Origin: a virus
DNA length: 61,128 nucleotides
IMG/VR virus record: IMGVR_UViG_3300030451_002095
Coordinates: 1 to 61,128 of that record
Strand: one strand, 5' to 3'
Positions 45,276 through 54,414 of the stretch are shown here, piece by piece (the first letter of the stretch is position 1; each line of letters opens with the position of its first letter). The position numbers were made by a program, and so were the translations under genes. Below the pieces are notes generated by a model. It made no database searches. It saw only the letters and a program-made list of their open reading frames with translations, and was not told where the DNA came from.

Positions 45276-47707
45276 GAGACGTAAAAATAGACATAAATAA
45301 AGCTGCATTTCCAGACCAGTTTGTTTCTGATAAAGAAAAGAAAACTGACCAGTTTGGTTTGCAAGTAGGACAAGCAATACAATATGAATGGTTTAGAAAA
45401 GATGGATACAATTGTAGATTTTATAATCAGTGGGCAGAATTTCACAGATTAAGACTGTATGCTCGAGGCGAGCAATCTATAGCTAAATATAAAGACGAGC
45501 TGTCTGTAGACGGTGATTTATCTTATCTTAATTTAGACTGGACTCCAGTTCCTATTATTCCAAAGTTTGTAGACATTGTAGTAAACGGAATGTCGGATAG
45601 ACTTTTCGATGTTAAATGCGTAGCAATGGATGCTATGTCAGCAGAAAAAAGAAATTCTTTTCAAAGAGATGTAGAAAAAAATGTTCAAGCTAAAGATTTG
45701 TTTTTACAAATAGAAAAAGACTTTCAGGTTCCTATGTTCACTCAAGGACCAAAAAATTTACCTGAGACAGACACGGAAATGGAGTTGTATATGCAGCTGA
45801 ATTATAAACCAGGTATAGAAATAGCTAACGAAATTGCTATCAACACTATGCTTAAAGAAAATCATTACGAGGATATTCGAAAAAGAGTTGATAGAGATAT
45901 AACAACTTTAGGTATTGGTATATGTAAGCATAGTTTTCAACAAGGAGACGGTATAAGAGTGGAGTATGTGGATCCGGCTAACGTAGTATACAGTTATACA
46001 GAGGACCCGTACTTTAATGATGTGTTTTATTGGGGTGAATTAAAAACAGTTCCAATTGGAGAACTTGTAAAAATAGACCCTGATATAACTAACGAGGAAA
46101 TGGAAGAAATTTCTAAATACAGTCAAGCTTGGTACGATTATTATAATGTTGCGGCTATGTATGAAAACAGTATGTTTTCAAGAGACACTTGCACTTTATT
46201 GTATTTTAATTACAAAACCACTAATAGTTTTGTTTATAAGAAAAAGCAATTAGCTGAAGGAACATTTAAAACTGTACAAAAAGACGATCAATTTAATCCT
46301 CCTCAAGAAATGATGGATGAAGGAAAGTTTGAAAGAGTAGAGAAAAAAATAGATGTGTGGTACGAAGGGGTAATGGTTATGGGAACCAACATTCTTTTAA
46401 AATGGGATATGATGGAAAATATGGTAAGGCCTAATTCCGCTAATCAATATGCTTGGCCGAACTATGTAGCCTGTGCTCCGAAAATTTACAAAGGAACTTA
46501 CGAGTCTTTAGTTAGAAGAATGATTCCTTTTGCAGATTTAATTCAAATGACTCATTTAAAAATACAACAAGTAGTTTCAAAGGTAGTTCCAGATGGAGTG
46601 TTTATAGATGCAGACGGGTTAAGTGAAGTAGATTTAGGAACGGGAGCCGCTTATAATCCAGAAGACGCATTACGTTTATATTTCCAAACAGGTAGTGTAG
46701 TAGGACGTAGTTATACCCAAGATGGAGAATTTAATAATGCTCGACAACCAATAAGCCAGCTTAACTCTAACAGTGGTAATGGTAAAATGCAAATGCTTAT
46801 AGGTAATTATAATCATTATTTAAATATGTTACGACAAGTAACAGGATTAAACGAAGCTCGAGATGCTTCTACTCCTGATCCAAATTCTTTGGTCGGAGTG
46901 CAAAAGCTGGCCGCATTAAATTCTAATGTTGCGACTCGACATATTTTAAAGGCAAGTTTATTTATTACTCAGCGTTTAGCAGAGTGTTTATCTATTAGAA
47001 CAGCTGATGTATTAGAGTATGCAGACTTTAAAGATGAGTTCGCTATGCAAATTGGAAAATATAATTTAGGAATTTTAGAAGAAATTAAAAATTTATATTT
47101 ATATGACTTTGGTATATTTATAGAAATGGCTCCAGACGAAGAACAGAAACAACAATTAGAAGCTAATATACAAATGGCTTTACAGCAAGGAGGAATTGAT
47201 TTAGAAGACGCTATTGATATTAGAACTATTAATAATTTAAAATTAGCCAACCAACTATTAAAGGTAAAAAGAAAGCAGTCTGCCGCAGAAAAACAACAAC
47301 AAGAGCAGCAGAAACAAGCTATGCAAGGACAACAGCAGCAACAACTACAACAACAGGCTGCTCAGTCTAAAATGCAACAAATTCAACAAGAACTTCAAGC
47401 TAAAATTCAAATTAAGCAAGCGGAAATTGCATTTGAAATTGAAAAGCAAAAAAATGAAGCTGATCTAAAACGTAGACTAATGGATGTTGAATTTAACTAC
47501 AACATGCAGTTACGAGGAATGGAACAGTCTCAAATAGACATGAGAGAAGAAAAAAAGGAAAAAGCTAAAGCCGATAGAATAAGCATGGGTAACACTCAGC
47601 AATCTAAAATGATTGAGCAGAGAAAAAGAAACTTACCTCCTTTTAATTTTGAGTCTAATGAAGACAGTTTAGATGGGTTTGATTTAGCGGAATTTGAACC
47701 AAGATAA
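45272..47707 (+). CDS. Portal protein
   Basis: An 811-aa protein of portal size next to TerL. 'FYNQWAEFHRLRLYARGEQS' and 'IPKFVDIVVNGMSDRLFDV' are typical of crAss-like portals, and the wing and clip region follows. The C-terminal 150 residues are a Gln-rich helix (QQQQ runs about 670-705) and charged tail, possibly the crown/barrel. Twelve copies should form the packaging channel. Confidence 0.8.
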   Translation: MRDVKIDINKAAFPDQFVSDKEKKTDQFGLQVGQAIQYEWFRKDGYNCRFYNQWAEFHRLRLYARGEQSIAKYKDELSVDGDLSYLNLDWTPVPIIPKFVDIVVNGMSDRLFDVKCVAMDAMSAEKRNSFQRDVEKNVQAKDLFLQIEKDFQVPMFTQGPKNLPETDTEMELYMQLNYKPGIEIANEIAINTMLKENHYEDIRKRVDRDITTLGIGICKHSFQQGDGIRVEYVDPANVVYSYTEDPYFNDVFYWGELKTVPIGELVKIDPDITNEEMEEISKYSQAWYDYYNVAAMYENSMFSRDTCTLLYFNYKTTNSFVYKKKQLAEGTFKTVQKDDQFNPPQEMMDEGKFERVEKKIDVWYEGVMVMGTNILLKWDMMENMVRPNSANQYAWPNYVACAPKIYKGTYESLVRRMIPFADLIQMTHLKIQQVVSKVVPDGVFIDADGLSEVDLGTGAAYNPEDALRLYFQTGSVVGRSYTQDGEFNNARQPISQLNSNSGNGKMQMLIGNYNHYLNMLRQVTGLNEARDASTPDPNSLVGVQKLAALNSNVATRHILKASLFITQRLAECLSIRTADVLEYADFKDEFAMQIGKYNLGILEEIKNLYLYDFGIFIEMAPDEEQKQQLEANIQMALQQGGIDLEDAIDIRTINNLKLANQLLKVKRKQSAAEKQQQEQQKQAMQGQQQQQLQQQAAQSKMQQIQQELQAKIQIKQAEIAFEIEKQKNEADLKRRLMDVEFNYNMQLRGMEQSQIDMREEKKEKAKADRISMGNTQQSKMIEQRKRNLPPFNFESNEDSLDGFDLAEFEPR

Positions 47708-47736
47708 CTTGCTTAAAAATATAATAAAATTAGTAT

Positions 47737-47744
47737 TAACTTTG
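47737..47744 (+). promoter_or_regulatory. TAnnTTTG promoter for scaffold/capsid genes
   Basis: TAACTTTG, 21 bases before the ATG at 47766. Confidence 0.6.
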
Positions 47745-47765
47745 TAAAAATTTAAATTAAATAAA

Positions 47766-48926
47766 ATGGAAGAAAATAAATTTACAGTAAAAGATGTTTC
47801 TGGAGTTGAAAAATCTAAAGCTGAAGTAGAAGAAACTCTACTTAAAGAACATGAAGAAAAATTTGAAACTTCAGAAAGTGACACTAACGTGGAGCGAGTG
47901 GATGCAAGCACTGAAAGTGCCGCTCCCAACACGGAACAAAAAGAAGTACAACCGGAAGGAGAAACACAAGAAAAAACTACCGCATCAGAGTTAAATGATG
48001 CAGACGTTCTTTCATATATTAAAAATAGATACGATAAAGATATCGACTCTGTAGATCAGTTGTTTGAAGAGCAAAAGTCAAACGAAGATTTACCAGAAGA
48101 TGTTGCAGCGTATTTTAAATACAAAAAGGAAACTGGTCGTGGAATTAAAGATTTTGTCGAGTTACAAAAAGATTATAATGAAATGGACGGAGACCAAGTG
48201 CTAACTGCTTATTATGCTACAACTGAAGAAGGTTTAGATAGTGAGGATATTAGAGATATTATGGATGAAAAGTTTTCGTTTGACGAAGAACTGGATGATC
48301 CAAAAGATATTAAGAAAAAGAAGTTAGCTAAAAAAAGAGAACTTGTTAAAGCTAAAAAGTTTTTAATTGAACAACAAGACAAGTATAAAGCTCCTCTTGA
48401 GTCAAGCGGGAGTGGATTGTCAGGAGTTAGTCAAGAAGAACTGGATAGTTATAAAAGTTATGTAGAGGAGTCGAAGACTACTGAAGAGGCTCGTAAAAAA
48501 AGGTATGACTACTTTTTAAATAAAACCAATGAGGTTTTTAACGATGAGTTCAAAGGTTTTGAGTTCAATATCGGAGAAAAGAGTTTTACGTTTAAGCCTG
48601 GTGATAAAGACGAGTTGAGAAGTAAGCAATCTGATGTCAATAATTTTGTAAATAAATACATGGACACTGACAGTGGATTAATGAAAGACGCTCAAGGTTA
48701 TCACAGAGCTATGGCAGTAGCTATGAATTTAGACAAGTTTGCTGAATTTTTTTACAATCAAGGAATGACCGCAGCTGTAGATGATGTTTCTAAAAAATCA
48801 AAAAACATTAATATGGACATGCGTAAAACTCCCCAAACATTCAGTAAAGACGGTTTAAAAATTAGAGCTATTGGAGACAAGAGTAGTGGACGAGGACTTA
48901 AAATTAAAAGTATAAAAAGAGTATAA
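47766..48926 (+). CDS. Scaffold-like protein, 386 aa
   Basis: Acidic, disordered N-terminus (about 1-75, Glu/Thr/Ser-rich), long helical centre with Lys/Glu heptads and a short basic C-terminus (GRGLKIKSIKRV) that could bind the capsid protein. Position between portal and major capsid protein is where scaffolds lie. No protease motif seen. Confidence 0.6.
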   Translation: MEENKFTVKDVSGVEKSKAEVEETLLKEHEEKFETSESDTNVERVDASTESAAPNTEQKEVQPEGETQEKTTASELNDADVLSYIKNRYDKDIDSVDQLFEEQKSNEDLPEDVAAYFKYKKETGRGIKDFVELQKDYNEMDGDQVLTAYYATTEEGLDSEDIRDIMDEKFSFDEELDDPKDIKKKKLAKKRELVKAKKFLIEQQDKYKAPLESSGSGLSGVSQEELDSYKSYVEESKTTEEARKKRYDYFLNKTNEVFNDEFKGFEFNIGEKSFTFKPGDKDELRSKQSDVNNFVNKYMDTDSGLMKDAQGYHRAMAVAMNLDKFAEFFYNQGMTAAVDDVSKKSKNINMDMRKTPQTFSKDGLKIRAIGDKSSGRGLKIKSIKRV

Positions 48927-48944
48927 ACTAAAAAAATTTAAAAA

Positions 48945-50390
48945 ATGTCAGTATTAGGAACACCGGGCTTTGACTTGCAGCCAAGTGCACAGCAAGTAGC
49001 CTTAGCATCAAACTACCTAACTAACTTTGACTTTTTGAATCAGTATCTTCCTGATACTTATGAAAAAGAGTTTGAGCGTTATGGTAACAGAACAGTAGCG
49101 TCATTCTTAAGAATGGTAGGCGCTGAAATGCCTTCAAATTCAGACCTTATCAAATGGGCTGAGCAAGGAAGGTTACACACTAAATATACAGCATGTACGT
49201 CTGCGGCAATAGCAGGATCTAACACTGCTGTTTGGACTATTCCAACAGCTCAAGTTAATCCAGCTTCTCCACCAGCTTCATCTGCACCAGCAAATGGTTT
49301 TGCAGCAATCAGAGTAGGTCAAACTGTAATGATTTCTGACGAAACTGCGGGTTCAACTTTAAGTAACAAAGCAATTGTAACAGCGGTTTCTGGAGCAGGA
49401 GCGCCATTTACAATTACTGTAGCTTATTACGAGGCAGCTGGTCAAGCAATGGCTAACGCTACAAATAGTAGTATATTTATTTACGGGTCGGAGTTTGCTA
49501 AAGGACAAGCAGGTATGCAGGGTTCTTTAGAGTCTCAAGACTTTATATTCGAAAACTCTCCAATCATCATTAAAGACACTTACGAAGTAAGCGGTTCTGA
49601 TATGGCTCAAATTGGTTGGATTGAAGTTACAACTGAAAACGGAGCTTCAGGGTACTTATGGTACTTAAAGTCTGAGCACGAAACAAGACTTCGTTTTGAG
49701 GACTATTTAGAAACTGCAATGGTTGAGGCAGTTCCAGCAGAGGCTGGTTCTGGTGCAGCTGCTGCTGTAGCTCCAGTAGGAAACAAAGGTTCTGAAGGAG
49801 TTTTCTATGTAGTAAACACAAGAGGAAATGTATGGAGTGGTGGTAACCCAGTTGCTCTTGCAGGTTTTGATTCAGTAATCCAAAGATTAGATAAGCAAGG
49901 ATCTATTGAAGAAAATGTTCTTTTTGTAAACAGAGACTTCTCGTTTGATATTGACGATATGTTGGCTGCTCAAAACTCTTATGGAGCGGGTGGTACTTCG
50001 TATGGTTTATTTGATAATGATGAAGAAATGGCTCTAAACTTAGGATTCACAGGATTCCGTAGAGGTTATGACTTCTATAAGCAAGACTGGAAATACTTAA
50101 ACGATCCTACTATGAGAGGTGGTTTAACTGGTGGTGCAATCAATGGACTTATGGTTCCAGCTGGTTCTACTACAGTTTATGACCAAATCTTAGGTAAGAA
50201 CGCTAAGCGTCCATTCTTACATGTTAGATATAGAGCTTCTGAAACTGAAGATAGACGTTACAAAACTTGGATCACTGGTTCTGCTGGTGGAGCAAGAACG
50301 TCTGATATAGACAAAATGCAAGTTAACTTCTTATCTGAAAGAGCTGTATGTACTTTAGGTGCAAACAACTTCTTCTTATTTAGAGATTAA
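48945..50390 (+). CDS. Major capsid protein
   Basis: A 481-aa protein. Its N-terminal segment ('YEKEFERYGNRTVASFLRMVGAEMP', 'IKWAEQGRLHT') matches the wording of HK97-fold major capsid proteins of crAss-like phages. A beta insertion (about 85-185) contains a 'VGQTVMISDETAG' module. The C-terminal half shows the mixed core (DSVIQRLDKQGSIEENVLFVNRDF) and ends FFLFRD. It is followed by a strong terminator, as expected for a highly expressed capsid gene. Confidence 0.85.
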   Translation: MSVLGTPGFDLQPSAQQVALASNYLTNFDFLNQYLPDTYEKEFERYGNRTVASFLRMVGAEMPSNSDLIKWAEQGRLHTKYTACTSAAIAGSNTAVWTIPTAQVNPASPPASSAPANGFAAIRVGQTVMISDETAGSTLSNKAIVTAVSGAGAPFTITVAYYEAAGQAMANATNSSIFIYGSEFAKGQAGMQGSLESQDFIFENSPIIIKDTYEVSGSDMAQIGWIEVTTENGASGYLWYLKSEHETRLRFEDYLETAMVEAVPAEAGSGAAAAVAPVGNKGSEGVFYVVNTRGNVWSGGNPVALAGFDSVIQRLDKQGSIEENVLFVNRDFSFDIDDMLAAQNSYGAGGTSYGLFDNDEEMALNLGFTGFRRGYDFYKQDWKYLNDPTMRGGLTGGAINGLMVPAGSTTVYDQILGKNAKRPFLHVRYRASETEDRRYKTWITGSAGGARTSDIDKMQVNFLSERAVCTLGANNFFLFRD

Positions 50391-50406
50391 TAAGCGCAAT
50401 TAATTT

Positions 50407-50437
50407 AGGGGAGGGCTAAACTCCTCCCCTTTTTTTT
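50407..50437 (+). terminator. Terminator after the capsid gene
   Basis: AGGGGAGG pairs with CCTCCCCT (8 bp), loop of 8 bases, then a T-run of 7-8. Confidence 0.85.
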
Positions 50438-50460
50438 AACTTTAATTAAATTATAATAAA

Positions 50461-51261
50461 ATGAAAAAGAGAAAAAAAGGAACACCTGTTGCTAAACAGT
50501 ATAGATTAAAATCAGACGCAGCGCCATTGGCTTTTATGTTAGCGTCTCACCACAACAAAAGAACCCCATTACTTTATTTTGACGAAGAGTTAGGAGCTAA
50601 CCGAGCTTTACGTTATGCAAGAAACCAAAAAAGTCCGTTTGAAGACGAGCAAGATGGTAACGCTATTTTAGAACCTATTGTTTTTGAAGATGGATTTTTA
50701 AATGTTGAAAGAGGAAATCAAGTTTTACAAGAATTTTTATATTATCATCCACAAAACGGGCAAACTTTTGAGGAGGTAAATAATGAGGTGGATGCTACTG
50801 AAGAGTTAGAAATCGAAGAATTAATTTTAGATGCTCAGATTTTAGCAAAAGATTTAGATATTTCTACATTAGAAAGTTTATCCAGAGTTTTATTTGGAGC
50901 TGGATCGGACAGAAAAAGTACAGCTGAACTTCGTAGAGACATGTTGGTGTTTTCACGAAACAATCCTGCCGAGTTTATTGATATGCTTAACGACCCTTCA
51001 CTTCAGGTTTATGATGACGTGGCTAAGTTTTTTGGAGCAAGTTTATTAGTAGTTAAAAATAAAAACAGAGATGTTTATTTTAACCTTTCGACAAATAAAA
51101 CAAAACTTTTAACGGTGCCTTTTGGAGAAGATCCAGAAGATATTATCGCTTCTTATATGCAAACCGATGAGGGTATTGAAACTTACAAACTCCTTAATCG
51201 TATTTTAAAGGGAGATGATAAACCGAAGACTAAAAAGAAAAACAAGTCTACGGAAGAGTAG
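50461..51261 (+). CDS. Conserved-looking structural gene product, 266 aa
   Basis: 'QYRLKSDAAPLAFMLASHHNKRTPLLYFDEELG', 'NRALRYARNQKSPFEDEQDGNAILEPIVFEDG' and a helical C-terminal domain with a Lys tail. Similar proteins follow the capsid gene in Bacteroidota phages. Probably a head assembly or decoration protein. Function not proven. Confidence 0.55.
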   Translation: MKKRKKGTPVAKQYRLKSDAAPLAFMLASHHNKRTPLLYFDEELGANRALRYARNQKSPFEDEQDGNAILEPIVFEDGFLNVERGNQVLQEFLYYHPQNGQTFEEVNNEVDATEELEIEELILDAQILAKDLDISTLESLSRVLFGAGSDRKSTAELRRDMLVFSRNNPAEFIDMLNDPSLQVYDDVAKFFGASLLVVKNKNRDVYFNLSTNKTKLLTVPFGEDPEDIIASYMQTDEGIETYKLLNRILKGDDKPKTKKKNKSTEE

Positions 51262-51266
51262 TAAAT

Positions 51267-51295
51267 AAAGCACCTATAACGGGTGCTTTTTTTTT
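51267..51295 (+). terminator. Terminator
   Basis: AAAGCACC pairs with GGTGCTTT around TATAACG, then nine T. Separates this gene from the next unit. Confidence 0.85.
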
Positions 51296-51296
51296 G

Positions 51297-51304
51297 TATC
51301 TTTG
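51297..51304 (+). promoter_or_regulatory. TAnnTTTG promoter
   Basis: TATCTTTG directly after the terminator, 30 bases before the ATG at 51335. Confidence 0.7.
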
Positions 51305-51334
51305 CACTTTATTAACCCATTAAAATTATTAACT

Positions 51335-51634
51335 ATGGACAAATTTTTAGACACTCCTGTTACGGGAGAAACACCAATGTTAGTTAGCTGTTCTGATGTA
51401 ATTGCGGTACAAATCGGAGATACAGGAGGAGTAGCATCTAACCCAACAACATGTACTACTGTTTTTTACAATAGTGGTAACACGGTAACATTAACTCATG
51501 CTGCGGTATCTACTACTTTAGAAATGAGAGACTCAGTTCAAAACGCGATGGAGGAAGCTTTAAAAACTTCTTGGACGGATGTTGCATTTGCATACGTTCC
51601 TTCTAAAGCGGTATCAGCAATAGCTGTAGCCTAA
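51335..51634 (+). CDS. Small structural protein, 99 aa
   Basis: MDKFLDTPVTGETPMLVSCS and a beta-rich Thr/Val body. I set the start at the ATG at 51335; a TTG at 51302 lies inside the promoter. It is monocistronic or the first gene of a short operon, and lies in the capsid-tail region. Probably a virion decoration or head-completion protein. Confidence 0.55.
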   Translation: MDKFLDTPVTGETPMLVSCSDVIAVQIGDTGGVASNPTTCTTVFYNSGNTVTLTHAAVSTTLEMRDSVQNAMEEALKTSWTDVAFAYVPSKAVSAIAVA

Positions 51635-51639
51635 GTAAA

Positions 51640-52440
51640 ATGTATAGATATATTAATTTACCAGTACAAATGTACCCAAGCTCTACCGCAACAAATGCAG
51701 CTGCTGTAGACTCAGGTACAACCGATGCGGCTACTACAGGAAAACTTACACAGTCAGGCCAAAACTTTTTAACTACGGTTAATGTTGGAGATTATGCTGT
51801 TATTACTACAGGTATTGCAGGTTATCCAGTAAGAAGCTGGGCTTTAATAACTGCGGTAGATAGTGATACTGTTTTAAGTATTTCTGGACCAGGGGCTTCG
51901 GCTACAAGTGCAGAAGGTTTATCAGCAAGTGGTACTGCTTATGATATTATAGCGGCAGCTGATGCTTCTAAAGTTGTATTGTCAGGAGCAAAGTTTACAG
52001 AAAACGTTTCAGTAGGAGACACAGTGTGTTGTACGACTGCGGGAGCAATTAAAAACTTTACTGTAGCTAAAGTTGTAGATGACACTACTCTTATGTTAGC
52101 AGGAACGAATTTTGGAATCATTAATGGAGACACTTTTTTTATTTTAAGTGATAAAGGAGACCATGGAGCTACAAAAGTTCGTTTAGACAACGCGACTGAA
52201 ATTAGAGGAAACGCTGCTGATGGAGAGGTAACGATTCATTATAAAAGAGGAGCTACCAGTCAAAAATTAGCTATTGCTATGGGAGACAGCGTAACTGACG
52301 ATGCTTACTTTATTAAATTTAAAGAGGTAGCATTAGAAATTATGAAGTCTGATTGGAAGACTAATTCTGGCACAATGCCTTTAACAGTATCAAGCGGTAC
52401 TCAGGGTATTCAGTGGGCTGGAACATTTACTTTCTCATAA
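51640..52440 (+). CDS. Beta-rich virion protein with two small-barrel modules, 266 aa
   Basis: Two repeats of a 'G-F---V-VGD-----...ALITAVDSDTVLSI' type, at about 35-80 and 110-160, and a Thr/Ser-rich C-terminal domain. The module occurs in other virion proteins of this phage (34568, 52525, 1-807 and the capsid insertion). A capsid-decoration or head-tail-connector role is likely. Confidence 0.6.
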   Translation: MYRYINLPVQMYPSSTATNAAAVDSGTTDAATTGKLTQSGQNFLTTVNVGDYAVITTGIAGYPVRSWALITAVDSDTVLSISGPGASATSAEGLSASGTAYDIIAAADASKVVLSGAKFTENVSVGDTVCCTTAGAIKNFTVAKVVDDTTLMLAGTNFGIINGDTFFILSDKGDHGATKVRLDNATEIRGNAADGEVTIHYKRGATSQKLAIAMGDSVTDDAYFIKFKEVALEIMKSDWKTNSGTMPLTVSSGTQGIQWAGTFTFS

Positions 52441-52460
52441 GCTTAACTATGTTTTAAAAG

Positions 52461-52496
52461 AGAGGTTTACAAAAAAATGTAAGCCTCTTTTTTTTT
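52461..52496 (+). terminator. Terminator
   Basis: AGAGGTTTAC pairs with GTAAGCCTCT (one G-T pair), loop AAAAAAAT, then a long T-run. Confidence 0.8.
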
Positions 52497-52498
52497 AT

Positions 52499-52506
52499 TA
52501 TCTTTG
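52499..52506 (+). promoter_or_regulatory. TAnnTTTG promoter for the tail operon
   Basis: TATCTTTG 18 bases before the ATG at 52525, directly after the terminator. Confidence 0.7.
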
Positions 52507-52524
52507 TAAAAATCTTTATAAAGA

Positions 52525-53478
52525 ATGGCAGCATCTATAAATGAAGTTAGAAATACAGTATTAGCTATTGCTAATAAAAATAATTACGGATATATATCTC
52601 CTCAAGATTTTAATCTTTATGCTAAACAGGCGCAGTTAGATATGTTTGAAGATTATTTTTATGCGTACAATAGTTGGATTAATAAACAAAATTCCAGAAT
52701 GTCTGGAACAGGGTATGCAGATATAATAAAAGGACTGGAAGAAGTTATGGATACTTTTTCTGTACAGCTTTTTTTACCTCAGGTAAATCAAAATGTATTT
52801 TCTTTACCTAATGATTATTATTTAATAAATAAATTATATTATTATTCTGATCCTTTATTTACAGGTACAGCCACAGCGGTTGTAGCTAATCAATTAGTTG
52901 ATGCGGCAGCTGTAGGGTGGACTACTATTCCTGCTTCGGCCCCTACACCCCCTATAGGTAGTATCGTAGTAAACACCACTACTTTACAAGAAGCTTTTGT
53001 TACAGGAGTACTCAGTGGAACAGCAATAACTTTAAGTGCGGATATATTTGGAGTTATAGGGGAAGATTATGTTATTTATAATAATAGTAAAATAAAAGAA
53101 GTAGAAAGAGTTACTCAAAGTAAAATATTTTATTTAACCAACTCTATGTTAACGTCTCCAACTAAAAGCTTTCCAGCTTATGTCTTAGACGGTAATAATA
53201 TAACAGTGTACCCTACAAGTATAAGACAAAGGGCTGCTGTCAGAACACAATATATTCGTTACCCTTTAACACCGAGATGGACGTGGCAAAACTTACAATT
53301 AGGAGAGCCTCAGTTTGATCCTACTCAGGCTGATTTTCAAGAGTTTGAGTTGCCTGATTCAGATGAGCCTACATTAATTGCTAAAATATGTCAATATGTA
53401 GGTATTGAGATTAGAGAAGCAGAAGTATATAATTTTGGGAAACAAGAAGAGACTAACGAAATACAAGAAAGCAGTTAA
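52525..53478 (+). CDS. Head-tail adaptor-like protein, 317 aa
   Basis: A helical N-terminus (SINEVRNTVLAIANKNNYGY; AKQAQLDMFEDYFYAYNSWI), a beta insertion with the small-barrel module (about 115-190), and a segment ending 'ADFQEFELPDSDEPTLIAKICQYVGIEIRE', a shape common in phage head-tail joining proteins. It precedes the tail tubular protein by 2 bases. Assigned by position and style. Confidence 0.5.
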   Translation: MAASINEVRNTVLAIANKNNYGYISPQDFNLYAKQAQLDMFEDYFYAYNSWINKQNSRMSGTGYADIIKGLEEVMDTFSVQLFLPQVNQNVFSLPNDYYLINKLYYYSDPLFTGTATAVVANQLVDAAAVGWTTIPASAPTPPIGSIVVNTTTLQEAFVTGVLSGTAITLSADIFGVIGEDYVIYNNSKIKEVERVTQSKIFYLTNSMLTSPTKSFPAYVLDGNNITVYPTSIRQRAAVRTQYIRYPLTPRWTWQNLQLGEPQFDPTQADFQEFELPDSDEPTLIAKICQYVGIEIREAEVYNFGKQEETNEIQESS

Positions 53479-53480
53479 TT

Positions 53481-54413
53481 ATGGCATATATTACAGATTA
53501 CGTTTATTACGAAAATAATATTGGACCTCCTTTTAATAGTCCTTCGGACGCTAATTGGGGTTCGTATCAATATGTTTCTTTAGAGGATATAGTAAATAAT
53601 TTTATGTTAATGTATCAAGGTAACAATGAAATTATTAATAATGTAAACAGATATCAAGTATTGTTTCATGCAAAAAGAGGAATTCAAGAACTGAATTACG
53701 ATGCAATGAAAGAAATAAAAATATTAGAACTTACTATTTGTGATCAATTAAGATTTATCCTTCCTCCGGACTATGTGAACTGGGTAAGAATATCATGGGA
53801 AAAAGACGGTATGTTGTATCCTATGACTGAAAATATTCAAACTAATTGGAGTGGAGCTTATTTACAAGATCATGATTGTAGAATATTATTTGATATAGAT
53901 GGAAATGTATTAAAACCAGATAAGTCTTTTTGGGACAAACAAAGAATAGATGGTACTCAAAAAACTATGTACTTAGGAGAAGGTCAATATAATGGACAGC
54001 AAGGATGGTGTATAGATGGGTGCTGGTATTTTGATTATCAAATAGGAGACAGGTTTGGTTTAAATACCGAAACCGCAAATATAAACCCTACTTTTAGTAT
54101 AAATAAAAAAGGAGGGGTCATTAATTTTAATTCAGTTATGTCTGGCAAAATGGTAGTATTAGAATACGTGTCAGACGGTATGGAGAATGGTGATGACTCC
54201 AGCGTTAGTGTAAACAAATTATTTGAAGAATTTTTATACGCATATATTAAATTTGCTATTTTAAATGGTAGATACGGGGTTCAAGAATATGTAATTAATC
54301 GAGCACGGAAAGACAAGTCTTCTTTGCTTCGTAATGCAAAATTAAGATTAAGTAATATACACCCTGGACGACTCTTACAAAATTTAAGAGGCCAGGATAA
54401 ATGGTTAAAATAA
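53481..54413 (+). CDS. Tail tubular protein (P22 gp4-like)
   Basis: A 310-aa protein with the crAss-like tail tubular pattern: 'SYQYVSLEDIVNNFMLMYQG', 'NNVNRYQVLFHAKRGIQELNYDAMKEIK', 'LPPDYVNWVRISW'. It should form the ring that links portal and tail. It ends 1 base before the next gene. The exact relation to gp4 is by family annotation of crAss-like phages, not shown here. Confidence 0.75.
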   Translation: MAYITDYVYYENNIGPPFNSPSDANWGSYQYVSLEDIVNNFMLMYQGNNEIINNVNRYQVLFHAKRGIQELNYDAMKEIKILELTICDQLRFILPPDYVNWVRISWEKDGMLYPMTENIQTNWSGAYLQDHDCRILFDIDGNVLKPDKSFWDKQRIDGTQKTMYLGEGQYNGQQGWCIDGCWYFDYQIGDRFGLNTETANINPTFSINKKGGVINFNSVMSGKMVVLEYVSDGMENGDDSSVSVNKLFEEFLYAYIKFAILNGRYGVQEYVINRARKDKSSLLRNAKLRLSNIHPGRLLQNLRGQDKWLK

Positions 54414-54414
54414 T

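Noticed and set aside
51302-51334. TTG at 51302 as start of the 99-aa gene
   Set aside because: It overlaps the TAnnTTTG promoter; the ATG at 51335 has a normal leader.
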